In this document: piece after piece, positions 46,007 through 54,044 of the stretch
How positions within the stretch are numbered: position 1 is the stretch's first letter
Layout: every line of letters begins with the position of its first letter
Program-made: the position numbers and the translations under genes
DNA from: Comamonas phosphati
Lineage (GTDB): Bacteria; Pseudomonadota; Gammaproteobacteria; Burkholderiales; Burkholderiaceae_C
DNA: 64,000 bases
Direction of reading: 5' to 3'
Assembly (NCBI RefSeq): GCF_014637085.1
Contig: NZ_BMEU01000011.1
Location: forward strand, 1 to 64,000
Notes under the pieces: model-generated
The model's database searches: none
What the model saw: only the letters and a program-made list of their open reading frames with translations
Told to the model about the DNA's origin: nothing

Positions 46007-47034
46007 GCGCCATGCACGACATGGGGCCGGGCCTGGCCCGCAGCCGCTGGCTGGCGCTGATGTTGGCGCTGCTCACCGCGCTGCTGCTGGCCGGGGGCGC
46101 CAGCGTGGGCAGCACGGGCTGGGAAAGCGTGCTGCGCATGCGCGATGACCCCGTGGCCTGGCAGATCGTCACCGACATCCGCCTGCCGCGCTCGGCCGGC
46201 GCCTGGCTGGCCGGCGCGCTGCTGGGGCTGGCGGGCGCCGTGGCGCAGGGGCTGTTTCGCAATCCGCTGGCCGATCCCTACCTGCTGGGCAGCGCGGCCG
46301 GCGCGGCGCTGGGCAGCGCCATCGGCCTGGTGGCGATGGGGGGAACGGTCGGCACGGCGCTCACCGGCCTGGACATCTGGCACCGCCTGGGCATGACCGG
46401 CATGGCCTTCATGGGTGCCGCGGCCGCCGTGCTGCTCACGGTGACGCTGGCGCGCAATGTGCAGAGCACGCTGCGCCTGCTGCTGGCCGGCGTGATCGTC
46501 GGCGTGGTGCTGGGCGCCGTGCGCGACCTGATCGAGCTGCGCCACCCCGACATCCTGCAGGCCATGCAGAGCTTCGTGCTCGGCACCTCGGCCTTCGTGG
46601 GCTGGGGCGGCTGCGCGCTGATGCTGGCCGTGTGGCTGCTGTGCTCGCTGGCGGCCTGGGCCTTCTCGCGCGTGCTCGACGGGCTGACGCTGGGCGAGGC
46701 CACGGCGCAAAGCCTGGGCCTGTCGCTGACGCCCATGCGCTACGGCCTGGTGCTGGTGCTGGCCCTGGCCACGGGCGCCTCGGTGGCGCAGACGGGGCTG
46801 ATCGCCTTCGTGGGCCTGGCCGCGCCGCATCTGGTGCGCAGCCTGGTGCGTGTGGGCCACGGCCGCAGCATCCTGCTGGCCAGCGGCATGGGCGGCGTGC
46901 TGCTGCTGGCGGCCGACATCCTGGCGCGCTGGCTGATCGCGCCGCAGGAGCTGCCCGTGGGCGTGCTCACCGCGGCGCTGGGCGGCAGCTATCTGCTCTG
47001 GCGCATGCACAGACGCACGGCGGGTATGCTATGA
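46003..47034 (+). CDS. btuC: Cobalamin ABC transporter permease (BtuC/FecCD family)
   Basis: This 343-residue membrane permease has about ten helices and FecCD family blocks: DIRLPRSAGAWLAGALLGLA, GLFRNPLADPYLLG and FVGLAAPHLVR. The start is a GTG at 46003 overlapping the btuF stop (GTGA), with a nearby ATG at 46012. Its stop overlaps the alternative btuD start at 47031. It belongs with BtuF and BtuD in a B12 importer. Confidence 0.92.
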   Translation: MSAMHDMGPGLARSRWLALMLALLTALLLAGGASVGSTGWESVLRMRDDPVAWQIVTDIRLPRSAGAWLAGALLGLAGAVAQGLFRNPLADPYLLGSAAGAALGSAIGLVAMGGTVGTALTGLDIWHRLGMTGMAFMGAAAAVLLTVTLARNVQSTLRLLLAGVIVGVVLGAVRDLIELRHPDILQAMQSFVLGTSAFVGWGGCALMLAVWLLCSLAAWAFSRVLDGLTLGEATAQSLGLSLTPMRYGLVLVLALATGASVAQTGLIAFVGLAAPHLVRSLVRVGHGRSILLASGMGGVLLLAADILARWLIAPQELPVGVLTAALGGSYLLWRMHRRTAGML

Positions 47035-47040
47035 AAAATG

Positions 47041-47114
47041 ACACCCCACGCTCCCCACTGCCTGTGGTCGCTGCCCCTCCGGGAGGGGCGTTTTCATCTT
47101 GGGGCGGCCCGGCG
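47041..47114. repeat. GC-rich palindromic repeat element, degenerate copy C
   Basis: The block has GCTGCCCCTCCGGGAGGGGC and GGGGCGGCCC, resembling the hairpin and tail of copies A and B. It sits exactly between the btuC stop and the first credible start of the ATPase domain in btuD, and is open in the btuD frame. Confidence 0.45.
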
Positions 47115-47912
47115 ATGAAAAAATTAGCCATCAGCGCAGAGCACATCAATGCCGGCGTGCATGAAAAGCCCATATTGCGCGACGTGACGGTGCGTCTGGG
47201 CGCGGGGCGCTGGACCAGCATCGTCGGCCCCAATGGCGCGGGCAAGTCCTCGCTGCTCAAGGTGCTGTGCGGGCTATGGCCGGCACATTCACCGGCGCAG
47301 TCGCTGCAGGGCGAAGTGCAATTGCTGGAGCGGCCCCTGCCGCGCTGGCCGCGCCAGGAGAGGGCGCGCACGCTGGCCTGGCTGGGCCAGAACGAGACGG
47401 CCACCGACGAGCTGACCAGCTACGACGTGGCCATGCTGGGCCGCCTGCCGCACCAGGCTTGGCTGGCCTCGCCCAGCGACGAGGACCATGCCGTGGTGCG
47501 CCAATGCCTGCAGGCCACCCAGGCCTGGGACTGGCGCCACCGGCCGCTGGCCGAACTCTCGGGCGGCGAGCGCCAGCGCGTGCTGCTGGCCCGCGCCCTG
47601 GCCGTGCAGGCGAAGGTACTGCTGATGGACGAGCCGCTGGCCAACCTCGACCCGCCGCACCAGACCGACTGGATGCTCATCGTGCGCGAGCTGGTGGCCC
47701 GGGGCACCAGCGTGGTCAGCGTGTTGCACGAGCTGTCGGTGGCGCTGCAGGCCGACGATATGCTCATCATGCAGGCCGGCCGGGCCGTGCACCACGGCGC
47801 ATGTGCCGACCCTGCCACCCACGCGGCGCTGGAAGCCGTTTTCGAGCACCGCATCCAGGTGCGAGAGCTGGACGGCCAGTGGCTGGCCCTGCCGCGCATG
47901 GTGCGGAACTGA
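47115..47912 (+). CDS. btuD: Cobalamin ABC transporter ATPase (BtuD-like)
   Basis: This 265-residue ATPase has Walker A GPNGAGKSS, the signature LSGGERQRV and Walker B VLLMDEPLANLD. The Q-loop and the closing switch His (SVLHELS) are present. An upstream ATG at 47031 overlaps the btuC stop (ATGA) and would add 28 residues encoded by the repeat at 47041-47114. I chose 47115 because family homology begins there, but coupling makes 47031 possible. It powers BtuCDF. Confidence 0.85.
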   Translation: MKKLAISAEHINAGVHEKPILRDVTVRLGAGRWTSIVGPNGAGKSSLLKVLCGLWPAHSPAQSLQGEVQLLERPLPRWPRQERARTLAWLGQNETATDELTSYDVAMLGRLPHQAWLASPSDEDHAVVRQCLQATQAWDWRHRPLAELSGGERQRVLLARALAVQAKVLLMDEPLANLDPPHQTDWMLIVRELVARGTSVVSVLHELSVALQADDMLIMQAGRAVHHGACADPATHAALEAVFEHRIQVRELDGQWLALPRMVRN

Positions 47913-47925
47913 TTGAAAGGAAGAA

Positions 47926-48495
47926 ATGCAGATCGAAACTCCCCCCGCCGAGAAACCCTATGAAAAATCCGAGGGCGAGCGCCGCGGCCTCATCATCGTC
48001 AACACCGGCGACGGCAAGGGCAAGAGCACCGCGGCCTTCGGCCTGGCCTTCCGCGCCACGGGCCGCGGCAAGGCCGTCAAGGTCTTCCAGTTCATGAAAG
48101 TGCCCACGGCGCGTTTTGGCGAGCACCGCCTGGCCGAGCAGGTGGGGCTGCCCATCGAGGGCCTGGGCGACGGCTTCAGCTGGAAGAGCAAGGACCTCGA
48201 CCACTCGGCCCAGCTGGCGCGCGACGGCTGGGAAAAGGCCAAGGCCGCCATCATGGGCGGCGAGTACTTCCTCGTGGTGCTCGACGAAGTCACCTATCCG
48301 CTGATCTACGGCTGGCTGCCGCTGCAGGAGGTGCTGGACACGCTGGCCGCGCGGCCCAGGGACGTGCATGTCTGCCTGACGGGCCGGCGCTGCCCGCAGG
48401 AGATTATCGATATGGCCGACACGGTGACCGAGATGAAGCTTATCAAACACGCCTTCCAGGCCGGTATCCCCGCTCAGCGAGGCATCGAGGACTGA
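47926..48495 (+). CDS. cobO: Cob(I)yrinic acid a,c-diamide adenosyltransferase
   Basis: CobO (BtuR, CobA), 189 aa, transfers adenosyl from ATP to cob(I)alamin precursors. The P-loop NTGDGKGKSTAAFG (27-40) and KVFQFMK, EYFLVVLDEVTYP and VHVCLTGRRCPQEIIDMAD are family blocks. GGAAG lies upstream of the ATG. It starts 13 bases after btuD and ends four bases before the ogt start. Confidence 0.96.
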   Translation: MQIETPPAEKPYEKSEGERRGLIIVNTGDGKGKSTAAFGLAFRATGRGKAVKVFQFMKVPTARFGEHRLAEQVGLPIEGLGDGFSWKSKDLDHSAQLARDGWEKAKAAIMGGEYFLVVLDEVTYPLIYGWLPLQEVLDTLAARPRDVHVCLTGRRCPQEIIDMADTVTEMKLIKHAFQAGIPAQRGIED

Positions 48496-48499
48496 AGCC

Positions 48500-49039
48500 A
48501 TGGCCCTGCTGTCCTGCCATCTGCCCACGCCGCTGGGCGACATGCTGGCCGTGGCGTCGGAGCAGGGCCTGTGCTTGCTCGAATTTGACGCCCAGCAGCG
48601 CGTGGACCGCGAACTGGCCCAGGTCGAGGCCGCGCGCGGTGGCCCGGCCAGAGAGGCTAGGAACGCTATCCTCGACCAGTTGGCTGCGGAGTTGGTCGAA
48701 TATTTCGCGGGGCGGCGGCAGGCGTTCGGCGTGCCGCTGGACCTGGTGGGCACGCCGTTCCAGATCGATGCCTGGCAGGCGCTGCTGGCCATTCCCTACG
48801 GCCATACGCGCAGCTATGCCGAGCAGGCGCGCGCCATAGGCCGGCCCACGGCCACGCGCGCCGTGGCGGCGGCCAATGGACAGAACAAGGTTTCCATCGT
48901 CGTGCCCTGCCACCGCGTGATCGGCAGCGACGGCAGTCTCACCGGCTTTGGCGGCGGCCTGCCGCGCAAGCGCGCGCTGCTGGCGCTGGAAGGCGGGGCG
49001 GCGCAGCGCGACTGGATTACCGACCCTTCGGCGGCATGA
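48500..49039 (+). CDS. ogt: Methylated-DNA-protein cysteine methyltransferase (Ogt)
   Basis: This 179-residue DNA-repair protein removes alkyl groups from O6-alkylguanine by transfer to Cys137 in PCHRV. Other family blocks are GTPFQIDAWQALLAIPYGHT (about 84-103) and RPTATRAVAAANGQNK. The substitution of Asp-Ala for the usual xVW before the Trp (QIDAW) is a minor variation. It has no role in cobalamin synthesis, yet it starts four bases after cobO and is followed by bluB. Confidence 0.93.
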   Translation: MALLSCHLPTPLGDMLAVASEQGLCLLEFDAQQRVDRELAQVEAARGGPAREARNAILDQLAAELVEYFAGRRQAFGVPLDLVGTPFQIDAWQALLAIPYGHTRSYAEQARAIGRPTATRAVAAANGQNKVSIVVPCHRVIGSDGSLTGFGGGLPRKRALLALEGGAAQRDWITDPSAA

Positions 49040-49163
49040 AAACGTGCTGACGATCTCCTCGCGCCGTCTCTGGCTTGCACCCCGGCGCAAGCTGCGTTCC
49101 ATCGCTTCGAACTCATTGCGATTGCGCTCCAACGCGGCTGCGTAGAGATTGTCAACACGTTCT
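49040..49163 (-). pseudogene. Possible remnant coding fragment between ogt and bluB
   Basis: On the minus strand the 120-base gap between ogt and bluB reads as a continuous helical-looking peptide (LERVDNLYAAALERNRNEF, then EAMERSLRRGASQRRREEI). The composition is protein-like and unlike the shadow frames around it. It has no start or stop of its own inside the gap. It may be a gene remnant carried in with ogt or bluB, or chance. Confidence 0.25.
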
Positions 49164-49182
49164 AATGGCTCACAATCGCACC

Positions 49183-49872
49183 ATGTCCGACACTCCTGCA
49201 CCCTACGCCACGATTGCCGCCGCCCCCTTCACCGAGGCCGAGCGCGCAGCCGTCTACCGCGCCATCTACGAGCGGCGCGACATGCGCCACTTTGCCGCCG
49301 GCATCGTCCCCGAAGACGTGCTGCTGCGCCTGCTGCGCGCGGCGCACCATGCGCCCAGCGTGGGCTTCATGCAGCCCTGGCGCTTCATCCGCGTCAAAAA
49401 GCCCGAACTGCGCCAGGCCATCCATGCGCTGGTCGAGGAGGAGCGCGTGCGCACTGCCCATGCACTGGGCGAGCGCGAGGAAGATTTCATGAAGCTCAAG
49501 GTGCAGGGCGTGCTTGATGCGGCCGAGGTGCTGGTGGTGGCCATGCCGCCGGGGCGCGAGGCGCATATCTTCGGCCGCCGCACCCTGCCCGAGATGGACA
49601 TCGCCAGCACGGCCTGCGCCATCCAGAACCTGTGGCTGGCCGTGCGCGCCGAGGGGCTGGGCATGGGCTGGGTGTCGATTTTCGAGCCGAAGGCGCTGGC
49701 GCGGCTGCTGCACATGCCCGAGGGAGCGCACCCGCTGGGCGTGCTGTGCCTGGGGCCTGTCGATGCCTACTATGCCGAGCCCATGCTGCAGCAGGAAAAA
49801 TGGGCCTGCCGCGCGCCGCTCGAGGACATGCTGATGGACGATGTCTGGACCGAGGGCCCGCCTGCGGCATGA
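49183..49872 (+). CDS. bluB: 5,6-dimethylbenzimidazole synthase
   Basis: BluB (229 aa) is a flavin-destroying nitroreductase-fold enzyme that makes the lower ligand of B12. Diagnostic blocks are FTEAERAAVYRAIYERRDMR, APSVGFMQPWRFI and RRTLPEMDIASTACAIQNLW. Another in-frame ATG lies 18 bases upstream (49165), and neither has a strong ribosome site. Its stop overlaps the cobD start (ATGA). Confidence 0.94.
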   Translation: MSDTPAPYATIAAAPFTEAERAAVYRAIYERRDMRHFAAGIVPEDVLLRLLRAAHHAPSVGFMQPWRFIRVKKPELRQAIHALVEEERVRTAHALGEREEDFMKLKVQGVLDAAEVLVVAMPPGREAHIFGRRTLPEMDIASTACAIQNLWLAVRAEGLGMGWVSIFEPKALARLLHMPEGAHPLGVLCLGPVDAYYAEPMLQQEKWACRAPLEDMLMDDVWTEGPPAA

Positions 49873-50945
49873 CGACGGTTGCGTGGTGGGGTTCCTGGGG
49901 CATGGGGCTGGCCTGGTCGTTCAGTCCGCTGGGCTGGCTGGTCCGGGCGCTCACGGCCGAGCCGGGGTCGGCCATCTTCTGGTCGCAGAAGCTGCTGTGC
50001 GCCCTGATCGCCGTGCTGGTGGCCCTGGCCCTGGACCGGCTGTGGGGCGAGCCGCCGGTCTGGCTGCATCCCGTGGTCTACATGGGCAAGCTGCTTGGCG
50101 TAATAGGAAAATGCATAGCGCCTCACCAAGAAAAACAAAGGGATTGGATTCAATTTGTTGCTGGAGTGATTGCGTGGTGCGTGCTGGCAGCTATGGTCTT
50201 TGTTGTCTACGGGCTGCTCCAGTTCCTGCTTCCGTATGAGCCCTGGTGGCTGGCCGGCGTGCTCATGGGCGTGTTGCTCAAGCCCTTGCTGTCCTGGCGC
50301 ATGCTGAGGGACGAGGTGCTGGCCGTGGAGGCCGCGCTGCAGCAGTCGCTGGAGGCCGGCCGCGAGCGCCTGACCTGGCTGGTGAGCCGCGATACCGCGC
50401 AGCTCGATGCCGCCACCGTGCGCGAAAGCGCCATCGAGACCCTGGCCGAGAATCTCAGCGATTCCGTCATTGCGCCGCTGTTCTGGTTTGCCGTGGCCGG
50501 CCTGCCCGGCGCGGCCGTCTACCGTCTGGCGAATACGGCCGATGCCATGTGGGGCTACCCGGGCTGGCGCGGCGATCGTTACTGGCAGTGGGCCGGCAAA
50601 TGGGCGGCGCGGGCCGATGACGTGCTCAACTGGATTCCCGCGCGCTTGACCGCCGCCTGGCTGGCGCTGCTGGCCGGCGGCGTGCCCTGGCGTGCGCTGC
50701 GGCGCGATGCGCGCGTCACCCCCTCGCCCAATGGCGGTTGGCCCATGGGGGCGATGGCGCTGGCGCTGGGCGTGAAACTGACCAAGCCCGGGGTGTACCG
50801 ATTGAACCCGCAAGGCGCGGCGCCCGAGTCCGAGGATTTGCAGCGGGCCGTGGATTTGGCATCGAAAGTGCTGGCGGCCCAGATAGCCGGTGCGCTGGCC
50901 GCCATGGTTTGGGTGGCGCTGTGGCGGGGGGTGATGCATGCTTGA
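49869..50945 (+). CDS. cobD: Adenosylcobinamide-phosphate synthase (CobD/CbiB)
   Basis: This 358-residue membrane protein attaches (R)-1-amino-2-propanol O-2-phosphate to adenosylcobyrate. It has about five hydrophobic segments and the family blocks ALALDRLWGEPPVWLHPVVYMG, LVSRDTAQLDAATVRESAIE, NLSDSVIAPLFWF and ANTADAMWGY. An additional N-terminal segment of about 30 residues precedes the usual start, and an ATG at 49902 is an alternative. It overlaps bluB at its start and cobC at its end. Confidence 0.94.
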   Translation: MTTVAWWGSWGMGLAWSFSPLGWLVRALTAEPGSAIFWSQKLLCALIAVLVALALDRLWGEPPVWLHPVVYMGKLLGVIGKCIAPHQEKQRDWIQFVAGVIAWCVLAAMVFVVYGLLQFLLPYEPWWLAGVLMGVLLKPLLSWRMLRDEVLAVEAALQQSLEAGRERLTWLVSRDTAQLDAATVRESAIETLAENLSDSVIAPLFWFAVAGLPGAAVYRLANTADAMWGYPGWRGDRYWQWAGKWAARADDVLNWIPARLTAAWLALLAGGVPWRALRRDARVTPSPNGGWPMGAMALALGVKLTKPGVYRLNPQGAAPESEDLQRAVDLASKVLAAQIAGALAAMVWVALWRGVMHA

Positions 50946-51903
50946 ATCCGTCCACGGCGGCACCGACGCGCTGGGCGTGCCGGCGCACGATTTTTCCACC
51001 AACCGCAATGCCTGCGGGCCATGCCCCGGGGCCGTGGCCGCGCTGCAGGCCGCGCATGCGGCGCAGTACCCCGATCCGCTCTATACCAGCCTGCGCGCGC
51101 GGCTCGCGGCCTTCCATGCGGTGGAGCTGCGGCGCATCGTCATCGGCGGCAGCAGCAGCGAGCTGATCCATCGCCTCACCCAGCATGCGTCGCGCAGCGG
51201 CGCCAAGGCTGTCGCTCTGCCCAGCCACCACTATGGCGACTATGCGCAGGCGGCGCGGGTGTGGGGGCTGGAGCAGCAGATGCACGGCGAGCTGCATTGG
51301 CTCTGCGAGCCATCGAGCCCGCTGGGCCAACCGGACTTGGCGGGAGAGGGGGGGCGCTGGCAAGTCCTCGACTGCGCCTACCGCCCCCTGTGGCTGGAAG
51401 GCGAGCCGCCGTGGCGGGACATGGACGGCCTGTGGCAGCTCTGGACGCCCAACAAGGCCCTGGGCCTGACGGGCGTGCGCGCCGCCTATGCGATAGCGCC
51501 GCTGCATGCACCGGATCAAGAGCTGGGCGCGTTGCGCGAGCTGGCGCCGTCCTGGGTGGTCGGCGCGCATGGCGTGGCCATGCTGGAAGCCTGGACAATG
51601 GATGAGGTGCAGCAGTGGCTGGCAGCCAGCCTGCAGACGCTGCGCGGCTGGAAGCGCCAGCAGCTGGCGCTGTGCGAACGGCTGGGCTGGAGGGTCGCTC
51701 CCGGCCATCTGGCCAATTATTTTGTGGCGCGACTGCCGCTTGACGAAGAAGCGGTGCAGCAACGCCTGGGCTGCCTGCGTGCGCAGGGGGTCAAGCTGCG
51801 CGACTGCGCCAGTTTCGGCCTGCTCGGGGCTGTGCGCCTGGGTGTGCTGCCGCCCGCATCGCAGGCCGCGCTGGAGCGAGCCTGGAAAGAGATGGAAAGC
51901 TAG
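50938..51903 (+). CDS. cobC: L-threonine-O-3-phosphate decarboxylase-type aminotransferase (CobC)
   Basis: This 321-residue PLP enzyme of the class I/II aminotransferase fold has the Schiff-base lysine in LWTPNKALGLTGVRAAY (Lys173). The N-terminal GGTDALGVPAHDFSTNRNACGP resembles CobC/CobD decarboxylases, which produce aminopropanol phosphate for CobD. The start overlaps the cobD stop by eight bases. It is slightly short for the family (about 350 aa). Confidence 0.9.
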   Translation: MLESVHGGTDALGVPAHDFSTNRNACGPCPGAVAALQAAHAAQYPDPLYTSLRARLAAFHAVELRRIVIGGSSSELIHRLTQHASRSGAKAVALPSHHYGDYAQAARVWGLEQQMHGELHWLCEPSSPLGQPDLAGEGGRWQVLDCAYRPLWLEGEPPWRDMDGLWQLWTPNKALGLTGVRAAYAIAPLHAPDQELGALRELAPSWVVGAHGVAMLEAWTMDEVQQWLAASLQTLRGWKRQQLALCERLGWRVAPGHLANYFVARLPLDEEAVQQRLGCLRAQGVKLRDCASFGLLGAVRLGVLPPASQAALERAWKEMES

Positions 51904-51906
51904 AAC

Positions 51907-53421
51907 ATGGATCACGGGATTCAACTGCCACGGCCAGCGCCCGGTCAGCGCCCGGCGCTGTGCGTGATGGTGCTGGGCACCAGCAGCGGTGCCGGCAAGA
52001 GCTGGGTGGCCACGGCGCTGTGCGCCTGGTACCGGGCCCAGGGCTACAAGGTCGCGCCGTTCAAGGCGCAGAACATGAGCAACAACGCGCGCGCGGTGGC
52101 CACGCCGGGTGGCGCGTGGGGCGAGATCGGCACGGCCCAGTACCTGCAGGCGCTGGCCGCAGGCGCCGTGCCCGATGTGCGCATGAACCCGCTGCTGCTC
52201 AAGCCCGAGGCCGATACCCGAAGCCAGGTCGTGCTGCTCGGCCAGGTGAGCGAGGCGCTCACGGCCATGCCATGGCGCGGCCGCAGCGCCAGGGTCTGGC
52301 CGCAGATCGCGCAGGCGCTGGACGAGCTGCGCGCCGAGAACGACGTGGTGGTGATCGAGGGCGCGGGCTCGCCGGCCGAGATCAATCTGCATGCCAGCGA
52401 CGTGGTCAACATGCGCGTGGCCCGGCACAGCAAGGCGCACTGCCTGCTGGTGGCCGACATCGACCGCGGCGGCGCCTTTGCCCACCTGTACGGCACCTGG
52501 GCGCTGCTGCCGCCCGAGGAACAGGCCCTGATCCGCGGCTTTGTGCTCAACAAGTTCCGCGGCGATGCCGGCCTGCTCGCGCCGGCGCCCCAGATGCTGC
52601 AGGAAAAAACCGGTGTGCCCACCGTGGCCACGATTCCCATGCAATTCCAGCACGGCCTGCCCGAGGAGGACGGCATGTTCGACGACCGCGGCAGCGCGGA
52701 CAGCGGGCAGGTCGTGCACACCACGATTGCCATCGTGGCCTATCCGCGCATCAGCAACCTGGACGAATTCCAGCCGCTGCTGCAGGTGCCCGGCGTGCGC
52801 GTGGTCTGGGCGCGCAGCCCGGCCCAGCTGGCGGATGCGGACTGGGTGATCCTGCCGGGCTCCAAGGCCACGGCAGCGGATCTCGCCTGGATGCGCGCGC
52901 AGGGGCTGGACGCCGCCGTCGTGCGGCACGCCGAGGCCGGCAAGCGCGTACTGGGCATCTGCGGCGGCCTGCAGATGCTGGGCGAGGCGCTGATCGACCT
53001 GCACGGCGTGGATGGCAATGCCGCAGGCCTGGGCCTGCTGCCGCTGGCCACGCTGTTCGAGGCGGCCAAGACCGTGCAGCCGACCTTGCTGGAGCTGCCG
53101 GCCCTGCAGGCGCCGTGGCAGGCTCTCTCGGGCGTGCGGGCCCAGGGTTATGAGATCCACCATGGCCAGACCGTGCTGCGCCACGACATGCAGGCGGGTG
53201 CCACGGCCCCGGCCAGGGAGCTGCTGCCCGGCATGCTGTGGCAGAGCGCCCATGGCACCGTGGTGGGCACTTATCTGCATGGCCTGTTCGAGAACGCGGC
53301 CGTCATTCACGCCCTGTTCGGCCAGGATGCGCCAAGCCTGGAGCAGGTGTTTGCCAGACTGGTCCAGGGCGTGTCGCAGTGGTTTGCCCCGGAGCCTGAG
53401 GCGGCTTCAACCCGGATGTAG
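51907..53421 (+). CDS. cobQ: Cobyric acid synthase
   Basis: CobQ (504 aa) amidates the b, d, e and g positions of adenosylcobyrinic acid a,c-diamide. It has the ATPase P-loop GTSSGAGKS (24-32), FKAQNMSNNARA, VIEGAGSPAEINL and a glutamine amidotransferase domain with LGICGGLQML (Cys352) and GTYLHGLFEN. It starts three bases past cobC and is the last gene of the cobalamin block. Confidence 0.96.
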   Translation: MDHGIQLPRPAPGQRPALCVMVLGTSSGAGKSWVATALCAWYRAQGYKVAPFKAQNMSNNARAVATPGGAWGEIGTAQYLQALAAGAVPDVRMNPLLLKPEADTRSQVVLLGQVSEALTAMPWRGRSARVWPQIAQALDELRAENDVVVIEGAGSPAEINLHASDVVNMRVARHSKAHCLLVADIDRGGAFAHLYGTWALLPPEEQALIRGFVLNKFRGDAGLLAPAPQMLQEKTGVPTVATIPMQFQHGLPEEDGMFDDRGSADSGQVVHTTIAIVAYPRISNLDEFQPLLQVPGVRVVWARSPAQLADADWVILPGSKATAADLAWMRAQGLDAAVVRHAEAGKRVLGICGGLQMLGEALIDLHGVDGNAAGLGLLPLATLFEAAKTVQPTLLELPALQAPWQALSGVRAQGYEIHHGQTVLRHDMQAGATAPARELLPGMLWQSAHGTVVGTYLHGLFENAAVIHALFGQDAPSLEQVFARLVQGVSQWFAPEPEAASTRM

Positions 53422-53521
53422 GCCAAGGCCTGCATGGGCTGATGGGGTGTGCCGATAAAAGTGGCCGAGGAAAGCCCGCATGCTTGATTGCGTTGTTCAC
53501 CCAATCAGAACGGAGCTACAG

Positions 53522-53941
53522 ATGACCAGCTTTGGAATTCGTACTTTTCAATTGGCGATTGGCGCAGTGGCGCTGACAATGGCTGGCTGGGCCAGCGCCC
53601 AGGCCGCCGACGCGGCCAAGCCGGCTCCTGCACCCGAGGCCGCTGCAGCCAAGCCGGCAGCCCAGGCACATAAAAAGCAGCTTCCCAAAAAACACCACTA
53701 CGCCAACCCCGCGGACCGTGAAGCCGCGGCCGCCAAGGAAGAGGCACGCCGCGGCCGCCTGGGCGACGGCCGGAGCGCGAGCCAGTATGAGCAAAACGCC
53801 GTGGCCCGCTGCAATGTCTTCAAGACCGACCTGGACCGCCAGGCCTGCGTGGGCCGCGTCCGCAACGGCCAGACCAGCGGCTCCGTCGAAGGTGGCGGCA
53901 CGCTGATGGAATACACCCAGCAGGTGCCTGCGAACCAGTAA
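53522..53941 (+). CDS. Small secreted protein of unknown function
   Basis: This 139-residue protein has a signal peptide (about 1-28, ending ASAQAA), an Ala/Pro/Lys-rich segment and a basic core. The mature part has two Cys (ARCNVFK and RQACVGRV), which could form a disulfide. It is not similar to a family I know. The ATG at 53522 has GGAG upstream. A bidirectional terminator follows, so it is a separate unit from cobQ. Confidence 0.65.
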   Translation: MTSFGIRTFQLAIGAVALTMAGWASAQAADAAKPAPAPEAAAAKPAAQAHKKQLPKKHHYANPADREAAAAKEEARRGRLGDGRSASQYEQNAVARCNVFKTDLDRQACVGRVRNGQTSGSVEGGGTLMEYTQQVPANQ

Positions 53942-53958
53942 GCGCACACCATGCCCGC

Positions 53959-53986
53959 AAAAAAGGCTTCTCGGGAGCCTTTTTTG
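53959..53986. terminator. Bidirectional terminator
   Basis: AAAAAAGGCT and AGCCTTTTTT are long arms around a seven-base loop, with A/T runs at both ends. It separates the secreted protein gene from the converging dmeF gene. Confidence 0.9.
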
Positions 53987-54044
53987 CTTCCTGGTCCGGC
54001 TCTGCGGATGCGCCCGGCCCAGGCCCGGAGTGTGCCGGCGATGC

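Noticed and set aside
48443-49201. A long minus-strand frame over ogt
   Set aside because: It is mostly a shadow of ogt; only the part in the ogt-bluB gap looks protein-like and is listed separately as a possible remnant.
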